A stretch of 64,000 nt of DNA, taken from Polaromonas sp. CF318 (lineage in GTDB: Bacteria > Pseudomonadota > Gammaproteobacteria > Burkholderiales > Burkholderiaceae_C). Below are positions 43,562 to 52,469 of the stretch, one piece after another (position 1 is the first letter of the stretch; every line of letters starts with the position of its first letter). A program made the translations under genes and the position numbers. The notes below the pieces were generated by a model. That model ran no database searches and had not been told where the DNA came from. It saw only the letters and a list, made by a program, of their open reading frames with translations. Where the stretch lies: the NCBI RefSeq assembly GCF_000282655.1, contig NZ_AKIV01000046.1, forward strand, positions 101,037 through 165,036, in the 5' to 3' direction.

Positions 43562-44287
43562 ATGAACACTTCTGCCCTTTCCTCGCCCACAGGCTCCGGC
43601 CCGCAGCGCAGCGCCGGCGCCCTGTTGTTCCGCTCGCCGCGCCTGGCCCTGGCGCTGCTGCTGGCCATGCTGCTCACGGCCTGTGCCAGCCCCATCGCCA
43701 CGCGCGTGACCAGCTTCAACCAGTGGCCCGCCGACGCGGCGGGCAGCACCTTCAGCTATATCACGCCCATGGACACCACGCGGCAGCTGGAGCAAGCCAC
43801 CTATGAAGGCTATGTGCAGGCCGAGCTTGAAAAACGCGGCCTCAAGCGCGCGGCCGAGGGCCAGGCCGGGCGCCTGCAGGTCGACGTGGCGGCCAGCAGC
43901 CGCAGCGAGGAAAAAACCTGGCTTCAGCCGGTCTACCAGGACAACATGGTGTTCCTGCCGCCCTACCGCGACGCCGCGGGGCGGCTCTACGGCGGCGGCT
44001 GGGTGCCCGACCCCTTCGGGCCGCGCTACGTGGGTGACCGGCCGGTCAATGTGACGGTTTACACCAACAGCCTGCGCCTGCGGCTGCTCGACACCCAAGG
44101 CACACCGCCCGGCAAGCCGCCGCGCACGGTGTTTGAATCGCGCGCCGTCTATGAAGGCGGCAGCGGCGACCTGCCGCTGGTCGTGCCCTACCTGGTTCGC
44201 GCGGTGTTCGACGACTTCCCGGGCCAGAACGGCCAGGTGCGCGTGGTGAAGTTCGACAGCGAAACGGGTGCTGTGATCAAGAAATAG
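43562..44287 (+). CDS. DUF4136 lipoprotein
   Basis: 241 residues. After a long polar N-region, a hydrophobic stretch leads to the lipobox LLTAC (Cys41), so a lipid-anchored envelope protein is predicted. The DUF4136-like body (about residues 50-235) has TRVTSFNQWP near its start and several beta-strand repeats. Function is unknown. It is convergent with the hydratase gene, 8 bp apart. Another in-frame ATG lies 15 bp upstream. Confidence 0.8.
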   Translation: MNTSALSSPTGSGPQRSAGALLFRSPRLALALLLAMLLTACASPIATRVTSFNQWPADAAGSTFSYITPMDTTRQLEQATYEGYVQAELEKRGLKRAAEGQAGRLQVDVAASSRSEEKTWLQPVYQDNMVFLPPYRDAAGRLYGGGWVPDPFGPRYVGDRPVNVTVYTNSLRLRLLDTQGTPPGKPPRTVFESRAVYEGGSGDLPLVVPYLVRAVFDDFPGQNGQVRVVKFDSETGAVIKK

Positions 44288-44295
44288 TTGCTCGG

Positions 44296-45147
44296 TTATT
44301 CAAACCGAACCACCAATCCCTTGAGCGCGCCGGCCTGCGGCCCGGCCGCTTCTATCTCGGTATGCCAGGTCTGCCCCGCCTGCACCGGCCAGGCGTCGGT
44401 CAGCGTGCCGGTGGTGATGAGGTCGCCGGCCCGCAAAGCCGGCGCGCCCGGCGTGGCGCGCAGCTCGCGCACAAAATGCAGCAGCGCCTGCACCGGGCCG
44501 TCCAGCACATTGGCACCCACACCCTGGTCCTTGAGCACGCCATCGGCGTAGAGCTTGAGCCGCAGGCCGGCCAGCGCTTCCATCAGTGCCTCGGGCACCG
44601 TTGCGGCGGGCAGCGCCACCCTGTGGCCCACCAGCAACCGGCCGTGCAGGCCGCCGTCGGCCACGGCTTGTGCGGCGCTGAACTTCCAGCCTGGGAAATG
44701 CGTGTGCACGATTTCATAGCCGTGCGCTACCCAGTCCAGCGACGCCACCAGCTGCGCTACCGTGCAGTCGGGCGGCGGCGCCTCGCGCAGGCCGAACACC
44801 ACCTCGGGTTCTATGCGCGGCTCGCACAAGCCCTGGAGCGAGAGCACGCCTTCGTTGGGCGCCGAGGCGTTGACCCGCGCCAGGCTGCTGTGCCACACCG
44901 TGCCCCAGATGGGTCCGTAGACCTCATAGCGCGGCCAGATCGTGCGGTTGGTAAAGCCGACCTTGTAACCGGCCGGGGCGTCGCCCTGGGCGCTGCGCGC
45001 GGCGCGCACGGCCAACGCGGTGGCATAGGCCAGCGGCACATCGGCCGGCACGGTGGAAGGCCAGGGCAGCGGGCTGGCTTCGAGGCGGGCGCGGGTCAGG
45101 TCGGCGACCAGCGCGGGAATGTCCGGATGCGAGGGGGTGTTGTTCAT
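44296..45147 (-). CDS. 2-keto-4-pentenoate hydratase / fumarylacetoacetase-family protein
   Basis: 283-residue member of the MhpD/2-oxopent-4-enoate hydratase group. The metal-binding acidic residues are in [12 protein letters not shown] (about residues 109-120) and [21 protein letters not shown] near the C-terminus is the usual loop. Related enzymes act late in meta-cleavage aromatic degradation, but no other such gene is nearby, so the exact substrate is unknown. The ATG at 45147 starts [17 protein letters not shown]. It is divergent from pcp. Confidence 0.85.
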   Translation of the reverse strand: MNNTPSHPDIPALVADLTRARLEASPLPWPSTVPADVPLAYATALAVRAARSAQGDAPAGYKVGFTNRTIWPRYEVYGPIWGTVWHSSLARVNASAPNEGVLSLQGLCEPRIEPEVVFGLREAPPPDCTVAQLVASLDWVAHGYEIVHTHFPGWKFSAAQAVADGGLHGRLLVGHRVALPAATVPEALMEALAGLRLKLYADGVLKDQGVGANVLDGPVQALLHFVRELRATPGAPALRAGDLITTGTLTDAWPVQAGQTWHTEIEAAGPQAGALKGLVVRFE

Positions 45148-45191
45148 CAGGCCATGGTAGCCATAAAGTCGCCCTCCCCCACAATGGCGAC

Positions 45192-45866
45192 ATGGCTTCC
45201 CTCTCCTCTTCTTCCTCCCGCGTTCTGCTGACCGGCTTTGACCCCTTTGGCGACACCGGCCACAGCAGCCAGCCCCTGAACCCCAGTTGGCTGGCGGTGA
45301 AGGCGCTGCACGGCAAGCGCATAGGCGGCCACCTCGTGGTGGCGGCGCAATTGCCCACCGTGTTCCAGGCATCGATGGACGAACTCACGCGGCTGATCCA
45401 GCTGCACAAACCGGCGCTGGTCGTCTGCGTCGGCCAGGCCGGCGGGCGCGGCGCGATCTCGCTGGAACGCATCGCCATCAACGTCAATGACGCGCGCATC
45501 CCCGACAACGCCGGCGCGCAGCCCGTCGATACACCGGTGGTGGCGGGCGGGCCGGCGGCCTACTTCAGCAGCCTGCCCATCAAGGCCATGCTGCAGGCGC
45601 TGCAAGGCGCGGGCGTGGCGGCCGAGGTCTCGCAAACGGCGGGCACCTTTGTCTGCAACCACGTGTTTTATGCGCTCATGCATGCGCTGGCCACCCGGCG
45701 AGGCTTCAAGCGCACGCGCGGCGGTTTTGTCCATGTGCCTTACCTGCCCGAACAGGGCGCGCCCAGCATGCCGCTGGACGAGATTGTGCGCGGGCTGCGG
45801 CTGGCCGTGGCGACGGCGCTGGCCACGCCGCGGGACATCGCCAGGGGCGCGGGCGCCGTCAGTTAG
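45192..45866 (+). CDS. pcp: Pyrrolidone-carboxylate peptidase
   Basis: 224-residue C15-family cysteine peptidase that removes N-terminal pyroglutamate. It has the typical [11 protein letters not shown] start near residue 11, the Glu-containing [19 protein letters not shown], the catalytic Cys in [17 protein letters not shown], and the His in [10 protein letters not shown]. Length matches the family (about 215). The last 8 bp overlap the stop of the convergent small membrane protein gene. Confidence 0.93.
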   Translation: MASLSSSSSRVLLTGFDPFGDTGHSSQPLNPSWLAVKALHGKRIGGHLVVAAQLPTVFQASMDELTRLIQLHKPALVVCVGQAGGRGAISLERIAINVNDARIPDNAGAQPVDTPVVAGGPAAYFSSLPIKAMLQALQGAGVAAEVSQTAGTFVCNHVFYALMHALATRRGFKRTRGGFVHVPYLPEQGAPSMPLDEIVRGLRLAVATALATPRDIARGAGAVS

Positions 45867-46134
45867 CCAGGGTGTCGTCCCGCGCGCCGGGCTCCTGCCG
45901 CGCCGCGGCCGGCTCGTCGCGCAACAGCCGCCACAGCAAAAAAGTGCCGAAGATGGCATTGCCCACGGCGAAGCCGGTGAGCAGCAGCGTGGCCCAGGCG
46001 TTCAGCGGGCGGTTATGCACCACCCAAGCCAGCAGCGGCGACAGGCCGTTGAGCGTGAGCATCAGCCAGAACAGCGGGTTGCGCGGCTGGTAAAGGCGTG
46101 AAAGAGGGCGTGAAAGAGGGCGTGACGGTTGCAT
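45859..46134 (-). CDS. Small two-helix membrane protein, hypothetical
   Basis: 91 residues with two hydrophobic segments (about residues 22-40 and 47-68) and charged ends. The Arg-rich N-terminus has a short repeat (PLSRPLSR). No family is recognised. The gene overlaps the convergent pcp by 8 bp. Strand choice is supported by the hydrophobic pattern and by the minus-strand gene that follows, but it remains a weak call. Confidence 0.55.
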   Translation of the reverse strand: MQPSRPLSRPLSRLYQPRNPLFWLMLTLNGLSPLLAWVVHNRPLNAWATLLLTGFAVGNAIFGTFLLWRLLRDEPAAARQEPGARDDTLAN

Positions 46135-46187
46135 CGTGGCCCCATGCTAACCGCGGCGGCCCTACGCGGGCCTGACAACAGGCAAAG

Positions 46188-46574
46188 CTAGCGGACGGCG
46201 AAAGACGCGGCCATAAAGCCCTGCGGCGGACGCACCGGACGGGCCGGCATCGCGTGGCCCGCGGAACTGGAAGCTTCGGCAAAAGCCGGCTCCCTGGGCA
46301 CGCTGTCGGCCGCAGGCTGCGGCGGTGCGGTGGCGATGACGCGGGCCTGCTGGATACAGCTATGGCGCGCGGCACCCGCGCTGGTTTCCATGCAATGCGC
46401 GATCACCACGAGTTCCGCCCGCCGCTGCTCGTCGCGCAGCCTGGCTTTGGCGACCTGCGAATCGGCCACAAAGGCCATGGCGGCCAGCTGGCACAGGATC
46501 ACCAGGCCCGCCGCGACCATCAGCAGCGTCTTGTATGGCAGTTCATCGAATTTCCTCAAATGCGCAGTAAACAT
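46188..46574 (-). CDS. Hypothetical single-helix membrane protein
   Basis: 128 residues. One transmembrane helix lies at about residues 15-38 (TLLMVAAGLVILCQLAAMAFVAD). A charged helical stretch follows with two cysteines (HCMETS, HSCIQQ), then a Pro/Ala-rich tail. No known family was recognised. A Shine-Dalgarno-like GGGGAGG precedes the start. It is divergent from the ornithine-cyclodeaminase homologue. Confidence 0.6.
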   Translation of the reverse strand: MFTAHLRKFDELPYKTLLMVAAGLVILCQLAAMAFVADSQVAKARLRDEQRRAELVVIAHCMETSAGAARHSCIQQARVIATAPPQPAADSVPREPAFAEASSSAGHAMPARPVRPPQGFMAASFAVR

Positions 46575-46732
46575 GGCAACCTCCCCGTTGGTTACACCAT
46601 GCTAGGGCGGGCTGGCAATAGTCCATTCGGCGCCTTGCCCGTCCCGCTGTAGGATAAAAACCTCTCGTGAAATTCGGCCGGGGCGCCGGCCCATCCACCA
46701 CTTCGCGGGCCATCCCGCTTACCATCGCAGGC

Positions 46733-47650
46733 ATGACGCTCCATCCGTATCCCACCTCGCTGGACGCCGGACAGACCGCCGCGCGGCTACCCTACCCGCT
46801 GCTGGTCACCGAACTCATGCGCCTGCTCAAGGACGAGTCGGTCCAGGTTCCGCAGCGGGTGGTGCAGCCCCTGCCGGGCGGCGGCAGCCTCTTCGTGATG
46901 CCGGCGCTGGACGCCCGCACCGTGATCGCCAAGCTCATCACCCTGACCCCTGCCAACGCCGGCACCGGCCTGCCCGCCATCCAGGGCGACGTGGTGGTGT
47001 TTGACGTCGCCACCGGCCGGCGCCGGCTGATGCTGGACGGCCCCACCGTCACCGCCAGGCGCACCGCCGCCGTCTCGCTGCTGGCCGCGCAGCGGCTGGC
47101 GCCTAACACCCGCGGGCCCATGCTGATCGTCGGTGCCGGCGTGCAGGGCGTGGCCCACCTCGAAGCCTTTGCCCAGGGCCTGGGCGTGCGCGAATTCCGC
47201 ATCACCTCGCGCAGCCACGCCAGCGCCCAGGCCCTGGCGCAGCATGCGCAGTCGCTGGGCCTGAACGGCCGCGTCGTGCCCGACCCCGACGCCGCCCTGG
47301 CCGACTGCCCGTTGGCCGCCACCTGCACCCCCGCCGGCGGCGTGGTGCTCAGCGCCCTGCCGCGCGACGATGGTTTTATCAGCGCCGTGGGCGCCTACAC
47401 GCCGGCCATGCGCGAACTCAGCGCCGCCCTGTGCCAGTACGTCGCCGCGCAGGGCAGCGTGCTGGTCGACACCCCTGACGCCGTGCATGAAGCCGGCGAC
47501 CTGCTGCAGGCCGGCCTGGACGTGGCCCGCTTCGCCAGCCTGGGCGAGGTGATACGCCAGGACATGAAAAAACCCGCCGGGCCGGTGCTGTTCAAAAGCT
47601 GCGGCTGGGCGGGCTGGGATTTGGCCGCGGCGCGCACGGCGTTGGCCTGA
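46733..47650 (+). CDS. Ornithine cyclodeaminase / mu-crystallin family protein
   Basis: 305 residues. The Rossmann motif MLIVGAGVQGVAHLEAF lies near residue 128, and the family segments VQVPQRVVQPLPGG, GDVVVFDVATGRRRLMLDGPTVTARRTAAVSLLA (read in two parts) and LVDTPDAVHEAGDL are present. Members reduce Delta1-pyrroline-2-carboxylate or other cyclic ketimines, or deaminate ornithine to proline; the substrate is not decidable here. The start at 46733 is where homology begins. A decayed copy of its 3' end occurs at 50130-50233, beyond the AbiE module. Confidence 0.87.
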   Translation: MTLHPYPTSLDAGQTAARLPYPLLVTELMRLLKDESVQVPQRVVQPLPGGGSLFVMPALDARTVIAKLITLTPANAGTGLPAIQGDVVVFDVATGRRRLMLDGPTVTARRTAAVSLLAAQRLAPNTRGPMLIVGAGVQGVAHLEAFAQGLGVREFRITSRSHASAQALAQHAQSLGLNGRVVPDPDAALADCPLAATCTPAGGVVLSALPRDDGFISAVGAYTPAMRELSAALCQYVAAQGSVLVDTPDAVHEAGDLLQAGLDVARFASLGEVIRQDMKKPAGPVLFKSCGWAGWDLAAARTALA

Positions 47651-47746
47651 GCGGTTTTCAGGCCCGCAAGGCGCAAGCAGGCGCTCACCTACACTTGTTC
47701 CGTGATGCCGGTGTTACGCTGGCCCATTCACATCGGAGGTAAAAGC

Positions 47747-48169
47747 ATGAAGATTCTGTTCGCTGCCGACGGCAGCAAGTACACCAAAAAAGCCCTAGCC
47801 TTCCTGGTCAACCATGAAGACCTCGCCGGCGCCGAAGGCGAGGTGGTGGTGGTCAATGTGCAGGCGCCCGTGCCGGGCCGCGTCGAGACCATGCTGGGAT
47901 CAGCCAACGTCAAGGCCTACCACGCTGAAGAGTCGCAAAAAGTGCTGGCGCCCATAGAGCGCTTCCTCAAGCGCCACAAGCTTGCATTCAAGACCATCGC
48001 CGTGGTCGGCACGCCCACCGACGAAATCCTGCGCGCCGCCAGGCGCGAGAAGGCTCATCTCATCGTCATGGGCACGCACGGCCAGGGCTTGCTGAGCCGC
48101 GCGCTGATCGGCAGTGTGGCGCAGCGTGTGGTCGCTGAGAGTGAGACGCCGGTGTTGCTGGTGAAATAA
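47747..48169 (+). CDS. Universal stress protein, UspA family
   Basis: 140 residues starting MKILFAADGSKYTKKAL, with the ATP-binding GTHGQGLLSRALIGSVAQRVV (read across residues 111-131) and a final VLLVK strand. This is an ATP-binding type UspA domain. GGAGGT sits 9 bp before the chosen ATG. It lies between the cyclodeaminase homologue and the AbiE module. The G/T-ending codons near its 3' end differ from the rest of the gene. Confidence 0.92.
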   Translation: MKILFAADGSKYTKKALAFLVNHEDLAGAEGEVVVVNVQAPVPGRVETMLGSANVKAYHAEESQKVLAPIERFLKRHKLAFKTIAVVGTPTDEILRAARREKAHLIVMGTHGQGLLSRALIGSVAQRVVAESETPVLLVK

Positions 48170-48189
48170 GCGGTAGAAGCTGGCCGCGC

Positions 48190-49239
48190 TTAGGGCGCGT
48201 TCAGCGCTGCTTCGGCTTGCGTCAGTTGACGCATCAACTCACCGAACGCTGGTGGGTCAGACAAAAACATGGGCCGCATCGTCGCGTAGTCTTCTCCAAT
48301 AGCGGCCCAGCGGTACGGTGGCGGCACCAGTTTGAGGGTGCCTCGTGCAGCGGTGCCGTAATTTGCCCAAGCAGAGGCAAAGTAACGGCTCTTGTGCAAC
48401 GCCACATCGGCCAGCAAGTCCAGCCTGTGTAGGCCAGCCGTGCGGGCACGGTCCTGCCTCCATAGCGCGCAAAAATCCGAATAATGCCGTGCGAACCGGT
48501 CACGCACCGGCAAGTGTTCCGGTCGGTGGTGCTCTGCGTGCAGGATGGTAGCTTTCTCCCAAAACGTGCGGGCAACGTCCAAAGCCACCACCGGCGCCGT
48601 CACATCCGTGAATGCGCCTGCGGGCAACACGCTTGAGATTAAAGTGCGCGCCGTAGCCTGCATACTGGGCTGCTGGTTGGTGAGCGAGCCAAACTCAAGC
48701 TTCACCCGCTTGGCAATGTATGCACTGGTTTGCGGGATAACGCTGGGGTAGGTAAACCATAGATTCGGTGTGCCCGCGTTGCCGTCTATCTCATAGCCGA
48801 GCCAGCGTGTCCCAGCGGGGCTGGCGCCCAGTACGGACGTAATTTCGACCTCCAACACCGGTTGAAGGCGCTGCACATAGGCCTCGCTGGCCTGCGCCAA
48901 TGCCTCCATGCGCTTGCGGCGCTGACTGGCTGATGGCGCATCATTGAAGTAGCCTTCCTCAAAGCCCAGCGCAGCGGGCAGGATGGCCAGGTCGATGTCT
49001 TCCGAAAAACGCTGTACAGCACCAAACACCATAGACAGCGAAGTACCCCCTTTGAATTGCAGTTGCCCCGCCAGCGCAGGCATGGCAAACAGGCGGCCCA
49101 AAAGCCAGCCCACCCAAAAGTCTTTTTCCACAATCAAGCCGGCAACATGCAAGCGCGCCGCCACTTCATCAATCAAGGTGTGGCGCTCCCGCACACTTTG
49201 CAGGGCGAAGCTGGTGCTCGAGAGCGGGCGGGTGGCCAT
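48190..49239 (-). CDS. abiEii: AbiEii-type nucleotidyltransferase toxin
   Basis: 349 residues. The nucleotidyltransferase signature is GGTSLS at about residues 64-69 followed by RFSEDIDLAI at 77-86, the GS...DxD pattern of the AbiEii/AbiGii family. AbiEii toxins block growth when the antitoxin is lost; related MenT toxins add nucleotides to tRNA. This gene lies 5 bp after the AbiEi antitoxin gene on the same strand, so the two form one unit. It ends 20 bp from the uspA stop. It probably acts in phage abortive infection. Confidence 0.88.
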   Translation of the reverse strand: MATRPLSSTSFALQSVRERHTLIDEVAARLHVAGLIVEKDFWVGWLLGRLFAMPALAGQLQFKGGTSLSMVFGAVQRFSEDIDLAILPAALGFEEGYFNDAPSASQRRKRMEALAQASEAYVQRLQPVLEVEITSVLGASPAGTRWLGYEIDGNAGTPNLWFTYPSVIPQTSAYIAKRVKLEFGSLTNQQPSMQATARTLISSVLPAGAFTDVTAPVVALDVARTFWEKATILHAEHHRPEHLPVRDRFARHYSDFCALWRQDRARTAGLHRLDLLADVALHKSRYFASAWANYGTAARGTLKLVPPPYRWAAIGEDYATMRPMFLSDPPAFGELMRQLTQAEAALNAP

Positions 49240-49244
49240 GACGT

Positions 49245-49919
49245 TCAGTCTTTGGGTGACGCGGCAATATGGCGCAAATACGGATGCATCCACACCGGCG
49301 CCAACGGCAAATCTTTGAGTAGCTGCGCGCGCTGCTTCGGCGGCAGCATCTGCTGCAGGTGCGCCACACGCTCCATCGTCACATGCGCTTTGCCCAGGCC
49401 GCGCAGCGCCGCAAACACCAGGTTGCTGGATTCCGCAGCTGCCGTGACGCGACGCGGTGATCGATGCTTGAATTCAATCTCCTGCTCTCCCACCCACAGC
49501 TTGCGGCTGGGGCCATTGGTCTCATACACCGGCTTGGCGACTACCTGCTCGCTCAGCCCCAGCAGGTTCGTGGCCTCCACGTCCAGGGGCTGCACCACCA
49601 CGCCGTCGCGCCGGGCCACGGCTTGCACCACCGCATCGGTAGACGGGCTCAGTTCGCCCAGCAAGGGATGGATGCGCGGCACGTCATACAGGCCGCGCGC
49701 CACACGGCGCAACGTGCCTGCCCGCACCATGCGCGACAGCACCATGCCCACCGCGTGGGGCGTGCCAAGGTCCAGAAAATCCGCCGGGGTGAAGACCCGT
49801 GCGGACTCTTTGCGAACTAGGCCCGCAATCCGCTGCGCCAACTGACGCGACAGCGTGGCGGCAGGCACAGGCGTGCTGGCAGGCTTGGTGGCGGTTTTTG
49901 AGGCTGGCTGTAGGCTCAT
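49245..49919 (-). CDS. abiEi: AbiEi-type antitoxin (DUF6088)
   Basis: 224 residues. The N-terminal winged-helix domain (about residues 25-85: FTPADFLDLGTPHAVGMVLSRMVRAGTLRRVARGLYDVP, read in parts) is typical of AbiEi antitoxins that bind their own promoter. The C-terminal domain (about 90-220) includes EFKHRSPRRV and LRGLGKAHV. It is the first gene of the toxin-antitoxin pair. Two inverted repeats upstream are likely operator sites. A low-complexity Ser/Thr/Ala start precedes the domain. Confidence 0.87.
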   Translation of the reverse strand: MSLQPASKTATKPASTPVPAATLSRQLAQRIAGLVRKESARVFTPADFLDLGTPHAVGMVLSRMVRAGTLRRVARGLYDVPRIHPLLGELSPSTDAVVQAVARRDGVVVQPLDVEATNLLGLSEQVVAKPVYETNGPSRKLWVGEQEIEFKHRSPRRVTAAAESSNLVFAALRGLGKAHVTMERVAHLQQMLPPKQRAQLLKDLPLAPVWMHPYLRHIAASPKD

Positions 49920-49941
49920 GGCTTGATTGTGAAATTATTTT

Positions 49942-49969
49942 GTTAAAAATACAAGGTATTATTTTTAAC
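49942..49969. promoter_or_regulatory. Perfect 10-bp inverted repeat, probable AbiEi operator
   Basis: GTTAAAAATA (49942-49951) and TATTTTTAAC (49960-49969) are perfect complements around an 8-nt spacer. They lie 22-50 bp before the abiEi start, in an AT-rich stretch expected to hold the promoter. Known AbiEi antitoxins repress their operon by binding upstream inverted repeats. Confidence 0.6.
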
Positions 49970-49981
49970 CAAATTTCAACC

Positions 49982-50014
49982 TGTCCGACCGAAAAGCAGA
50001 CTGTTTTTCGGACA
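49982..50014. promoter_or_regulatory. Second inverted repeat upstream of abiEi
   Basis: TGTCCGA (49982-49988) and TCGGACA (50008-50014) form 7-bp arms. Inside, CCGAAAA (49989-49995) and TTTTCGG (50005-50011) form an alternative set of arms. It may be a second operator or a structured leader. Confidence 0.4.
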
Positions 50015-50129
50015 AATGCAATCCATTTTGCGAGCAATTTCCGGCAGTTTTCGCGGCAAAAGCTGGTTTCATATGCTGGTGTTGCTGGCCAAGTAACCGA
50101 ACAATCCTTTGACCTGCGACAGGGTAGAC

Positions 50130-50233
50130 GTGATCCGGCAAGACATGAAGAACCCGCCGTGCTGATGCTATTCAAAGCGACTGCAGGGCGGGCTGGGCTT
50201 TGCTTAGCCGCAGGGCACGCGGCATTGACCTGA
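50130..50233 (+). pseudogene. Remnant of the 3' end of the ornithine-cyclodeaminase homologue
   Basis: This stretch aligns by eye with 47550-47650, the last 34 codons of the cyclodeaminase homologue, at roughly three identities in four with a few single-base gaps. The opening codons translate as VIRQDMK, as in the intact gene; a frameshift then gives an early stop. The shared GGGCGGGCTGGG block and a final TTG(A/G)CCTGA match the true gene end. It is a decayed partial duplicate on the far side of the AbiE module. The rest of 49920-50242 holds only the two inverted repeats. Confidence 0.75.
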
Positions 50234-50242
50234 GGCGCCGGC

Positions 50243-50722
50243 TTACTTGGCGGCGACGGGTGCTGGCAACTCTGTTCCCTTGTTGGGCTTGCCATCAACA
50301 TCGGCCTTGCGGTCAAAAGTCAACAACTTACCCATAACGACCTGGATCCACTGCGGATAGGTATAGGCGGTGCCCTTGTTGTGGTCAATGATGGCGCCTA
50401 TGCCGCCGCCAAAGAGGATGTTGCCGGCCATGCCGGCGTTCGCGCGCGAAACCACCACGCCGCGGCCATCGGTTTCGCCGGGCCTGACACAGGTGACCTG
50501 CAAATCTTTGGATGAGCGACGTACGTTGGCCGTAACAGGTGTCTTGATGATTTGCTGGCCGTAGTCGTTTTCGAGCGTGCACTCGACGTCTTTGACTTCC
50601 ACACCCGCGCTATTGAATGTTTCAAACCGGACCGGCGTGGTGGTGTCGTTGGTGATAGATGCGCAACCGGTCAAGCCCGCAGCAGCGAAAATGATCGAAC
50701 AGGAATACAAGCGAACAGACAT
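50243..50722 (-). CDS. Small exported lipoprotein with glycine-zipper-like segment
   Basis: 159 residues. The signal peptide ends in the lipobox LTGC (Cys20). The body has CTLENDYGQQIIKTP, a cysteine in VTCVRPGETDG, and AGNILFGGGIGAIIDHNKGTAYTYPQWIQV (read in parts) typical of small proteobacterial lipoproteins of unknown function. The ATG at 50722 is preceded by GGAGG. The frame continues upstream only as antisense or shadow of dcd. The 164 bp toward dcd contain a perfect ATTCTGGCT/AGCCAGAAT hairpin (50817-50838) without a T run. Confidence 0.8.
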   Translation of the reverse strand: MSVRLYSCSIIFAAAGLTGCASITNDTTTPVRFETFNSAGVEVKDVECTLENDYGQQIIKTPVTANVRRSSKDLQVTCVRPGETDGRGVVVSRANAGMAGNILFGGGIGAIIDHNKGTAYTYPQWIQVVMGKLLTFDRKADVDGKPNKGTELPAPVAAK

Positions 50723-50886
50723 TGGAACCTCCTTTTTTGGGTTCGCAGATCGTAAGTTCGCCACATGCCTGCTTCGGACAACTTTGTCTTTTGGTAGACA
50801 AAGAATGTACTTTTTAATTCTGGCTATCGAGCCAGAATCGTCTGCATCAGGCTGACGCGCGGCGTAGCCGCGTCGCCAGGAAAAAT

Positions 50887-51459
50887 TCAGGCCTTCGGCA
50901 GCGTCACGCCCACCTGGCCCTGGTACTTGCCGCCGCGGTCCTTGTACGAGACCTCGCAGACGTCGTCCTTGTCGCTCTCGAAGAACAGCACCTGGGCGCA
51001 GCCTTCGCCCGCATAGATCTTGGCGGGCAGCGGCGTGGTGTTGGAGAACTCCAGCGTCACATAACCTTCCCATTCGGGCTCAAAGGGCGTGACGTTGACG
51101 ATGATGCCGCAGCGCGCGTAAGTGCTTTTGCCCAGGCAGATGGTCAGCACGTTGCGCGGGATGCGGAAGTACTCGACCGTGCGGGCCAGCGCGAAGCTGT
51201 TGGGCGGGATGATGCAGCTGTCGCCGTGAAAGTCGACAAAACTCTTTTCATCGAAGTTCTTCGGGTCGACCACCGTGCTGTGGATGTTGGTGAAGACCTT
51301 GAACTCGGGCGCGCAGCGGATGTCGTAGCCGTAGCTGCTGGTGCCGTAGCTGATGATCTTGTGGCCGTCGCGCTGCCGGATCTGGCCGGGTTCGAAAGGC
51401 TCGATCATGCCGTGCTGCTCGGACATGCGGCGTATCCATTTGTCGCTCTTGATGCTCAT
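50887..51459 (-). CDS. dcd: dCTP deaminase
   Basis: 190-residue trimeric enzyme that converts dCTP to dUTP for thymidylate synthesis. It has the family start [12 protein letters not shown], then [12 protein letters not shown], the catalytic-region block [21 protein letters not shown] (read in parts), GKSTYARCG, and [20 protein letters not shown]. The length fits proteobacterial Dcd (188). The ATG was set by homology and a GAGGAG-like site just upstream. Confidence 0.96.
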   Translation of the reverse strand: MSIKSDKWIRRMSEQHGMIEPFEPGQIRQRDGHKIISYGTSSYGYDIRCAPEFKVFTNIHSTVVDPKNFDEKSFVDFHGDSCIIPPNSFALARTVEYFRIPRNVLTICLGKSTYARCGIIVNVTPFEPEWEGYVTLEFSNTTPLPAKIYAGEGCAQVLFFESDKDDVCEVSYKDRGGKYQGQVGVTLPKA

Positions 51460-51575
51460 TCGGGGAAACTCCTCACTGTGCCCCGATTGTAGGCAAGCCG
51501 GCGGCCGGCCGGCTCCGGCGGCCCGGCCGCTATGGATTTGGGAGCTGCCGGCGTCCACCCACCAAGGGGAAGCAG

Positions 51576-52469
51576 CTAAAACACATGCCCGGTGGCGAGC
51601 GCCGCGGCGGCCGCCCGGGTCTCAACGCCCAGTTTTTCGAAAATATGCTCCAGGTGCTTGTTGACCGTGCGGTGGCTCATGCCCAGGATGTCGCCGATGT
51701 CGCGGTTGGTCTTGCCTTTGGCCAGCCAGGAGAGCACCTCGGTTTCGCGCGGCGTCAGCGCGGCATTGGCCAGGCGCGAGGGCGAGGCCGCGTTGGCGCC
51801 GCGCTGCTCCAGCAGCAGCATGGTTTCGCCTATGCCGACCCGGCCCATGTTGCGCACCGACAGCTGTACGCCGGCCAGGCTCAACAGCACTTCGCCGGCG
51901 TCGCCTTCCAGCGCCGCATGGACGGAATCGGGCAAACGACCCGGCTGCGCCCCTCCCCCGGCGCCCTGCAGCCAGAGGGCGGCCTGCGGCGAACGCCAGG
52001 CGACGCGCCCGCGCGCATCGACCAGCACCACACCGAAGCCGGCCACGTCCACCGCATCGCGCGCCAGCCGCGTCATGCGCGCATTGCGTGTGTGGGTGTG
52101 CAGGCGCGCCACCACCTCCTGCGCACGCAGCGGCTTGACGACGTAATCGACACCGCCGCAGGCAAAGCCTTCGAGCACGTGCGGCGTCTCCGACAGGCCC
52201 GTCATGAAGATCACCGGGATGTGCGCCATGACAGGGTCGGCCTTGATGCGCCGGCAGGTGTCAAAGCCCGAGAGGCCTGGCATGACGGCGTCCAGCAGGA
52301 TGGCGTCGGGCGCGACCAGCTCCAGGCGCTGCAAGGCCGAATCGCCGTCACGCGCCACCAGCACGGTGTAGCCTTCACCTTCCAGCGTGTCGCAGAGCAT
52401 GCCCAGGCTGCTGGGGGCGTCGTCCACGACCAGCACCACGGGGCGTTGCTCGTCAACGGTATCAAGCAT
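51576..52469 (-). CDS. Response regulator, REC-LuxR type with middle domain
   Basis: 297 residues. The receiver domain (about 10-125) has [12 protein letters not shown], the phospho-acceptor Asp in [14 protein letters not shown] (about residue 60) and the conserved Lys in [12 protein letters not shown] middle region (about 135-215) looks like a degenerate PAS domain ([18 protein letters not shown]). The C-terminal LuxR helix-turn-helix (about 235-290) has [25 protein letters not shown]. Its start overlaps the kinase stop by 8 bp, so it is the cognate regulator. Its likely targets are the divergent urt-fmd-amiE genes. Confidence 0.92.
   Translation of the reverse strand: MLDTVDEQRPVVLVVDDAPSSLGMLCDTLEGEGYTVLVARDGDSALQRLELVAPDAILLDAVMPGLSGFDTCRRIKADPVMAHIPVIFMTGLSETPHVLEGFACGGVDYVVKPLRAQEVVARLHTHTRNARMTRLARDAVDVAGFGVVLVDARGRVAWRSPQAALWLQGAGGGAQPGRLPDSVHAALEGDAGEVLLSLAGVQLSVRNMGRVGIGETMLLLEQRGANAASPSRLANAALTPRETEVLSWLAKGKTNRDIGDILGMSHRTVNKHLEHIFEKLGVETRAAAAALATGHVF

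Noticed and set aside
50817..50838. Terminator after dcd
   Set aside because: ATTCTGGCT/AGCCAGAAT is a perfect stem, but on the dcd strand it is followed by an A run, not a T run.
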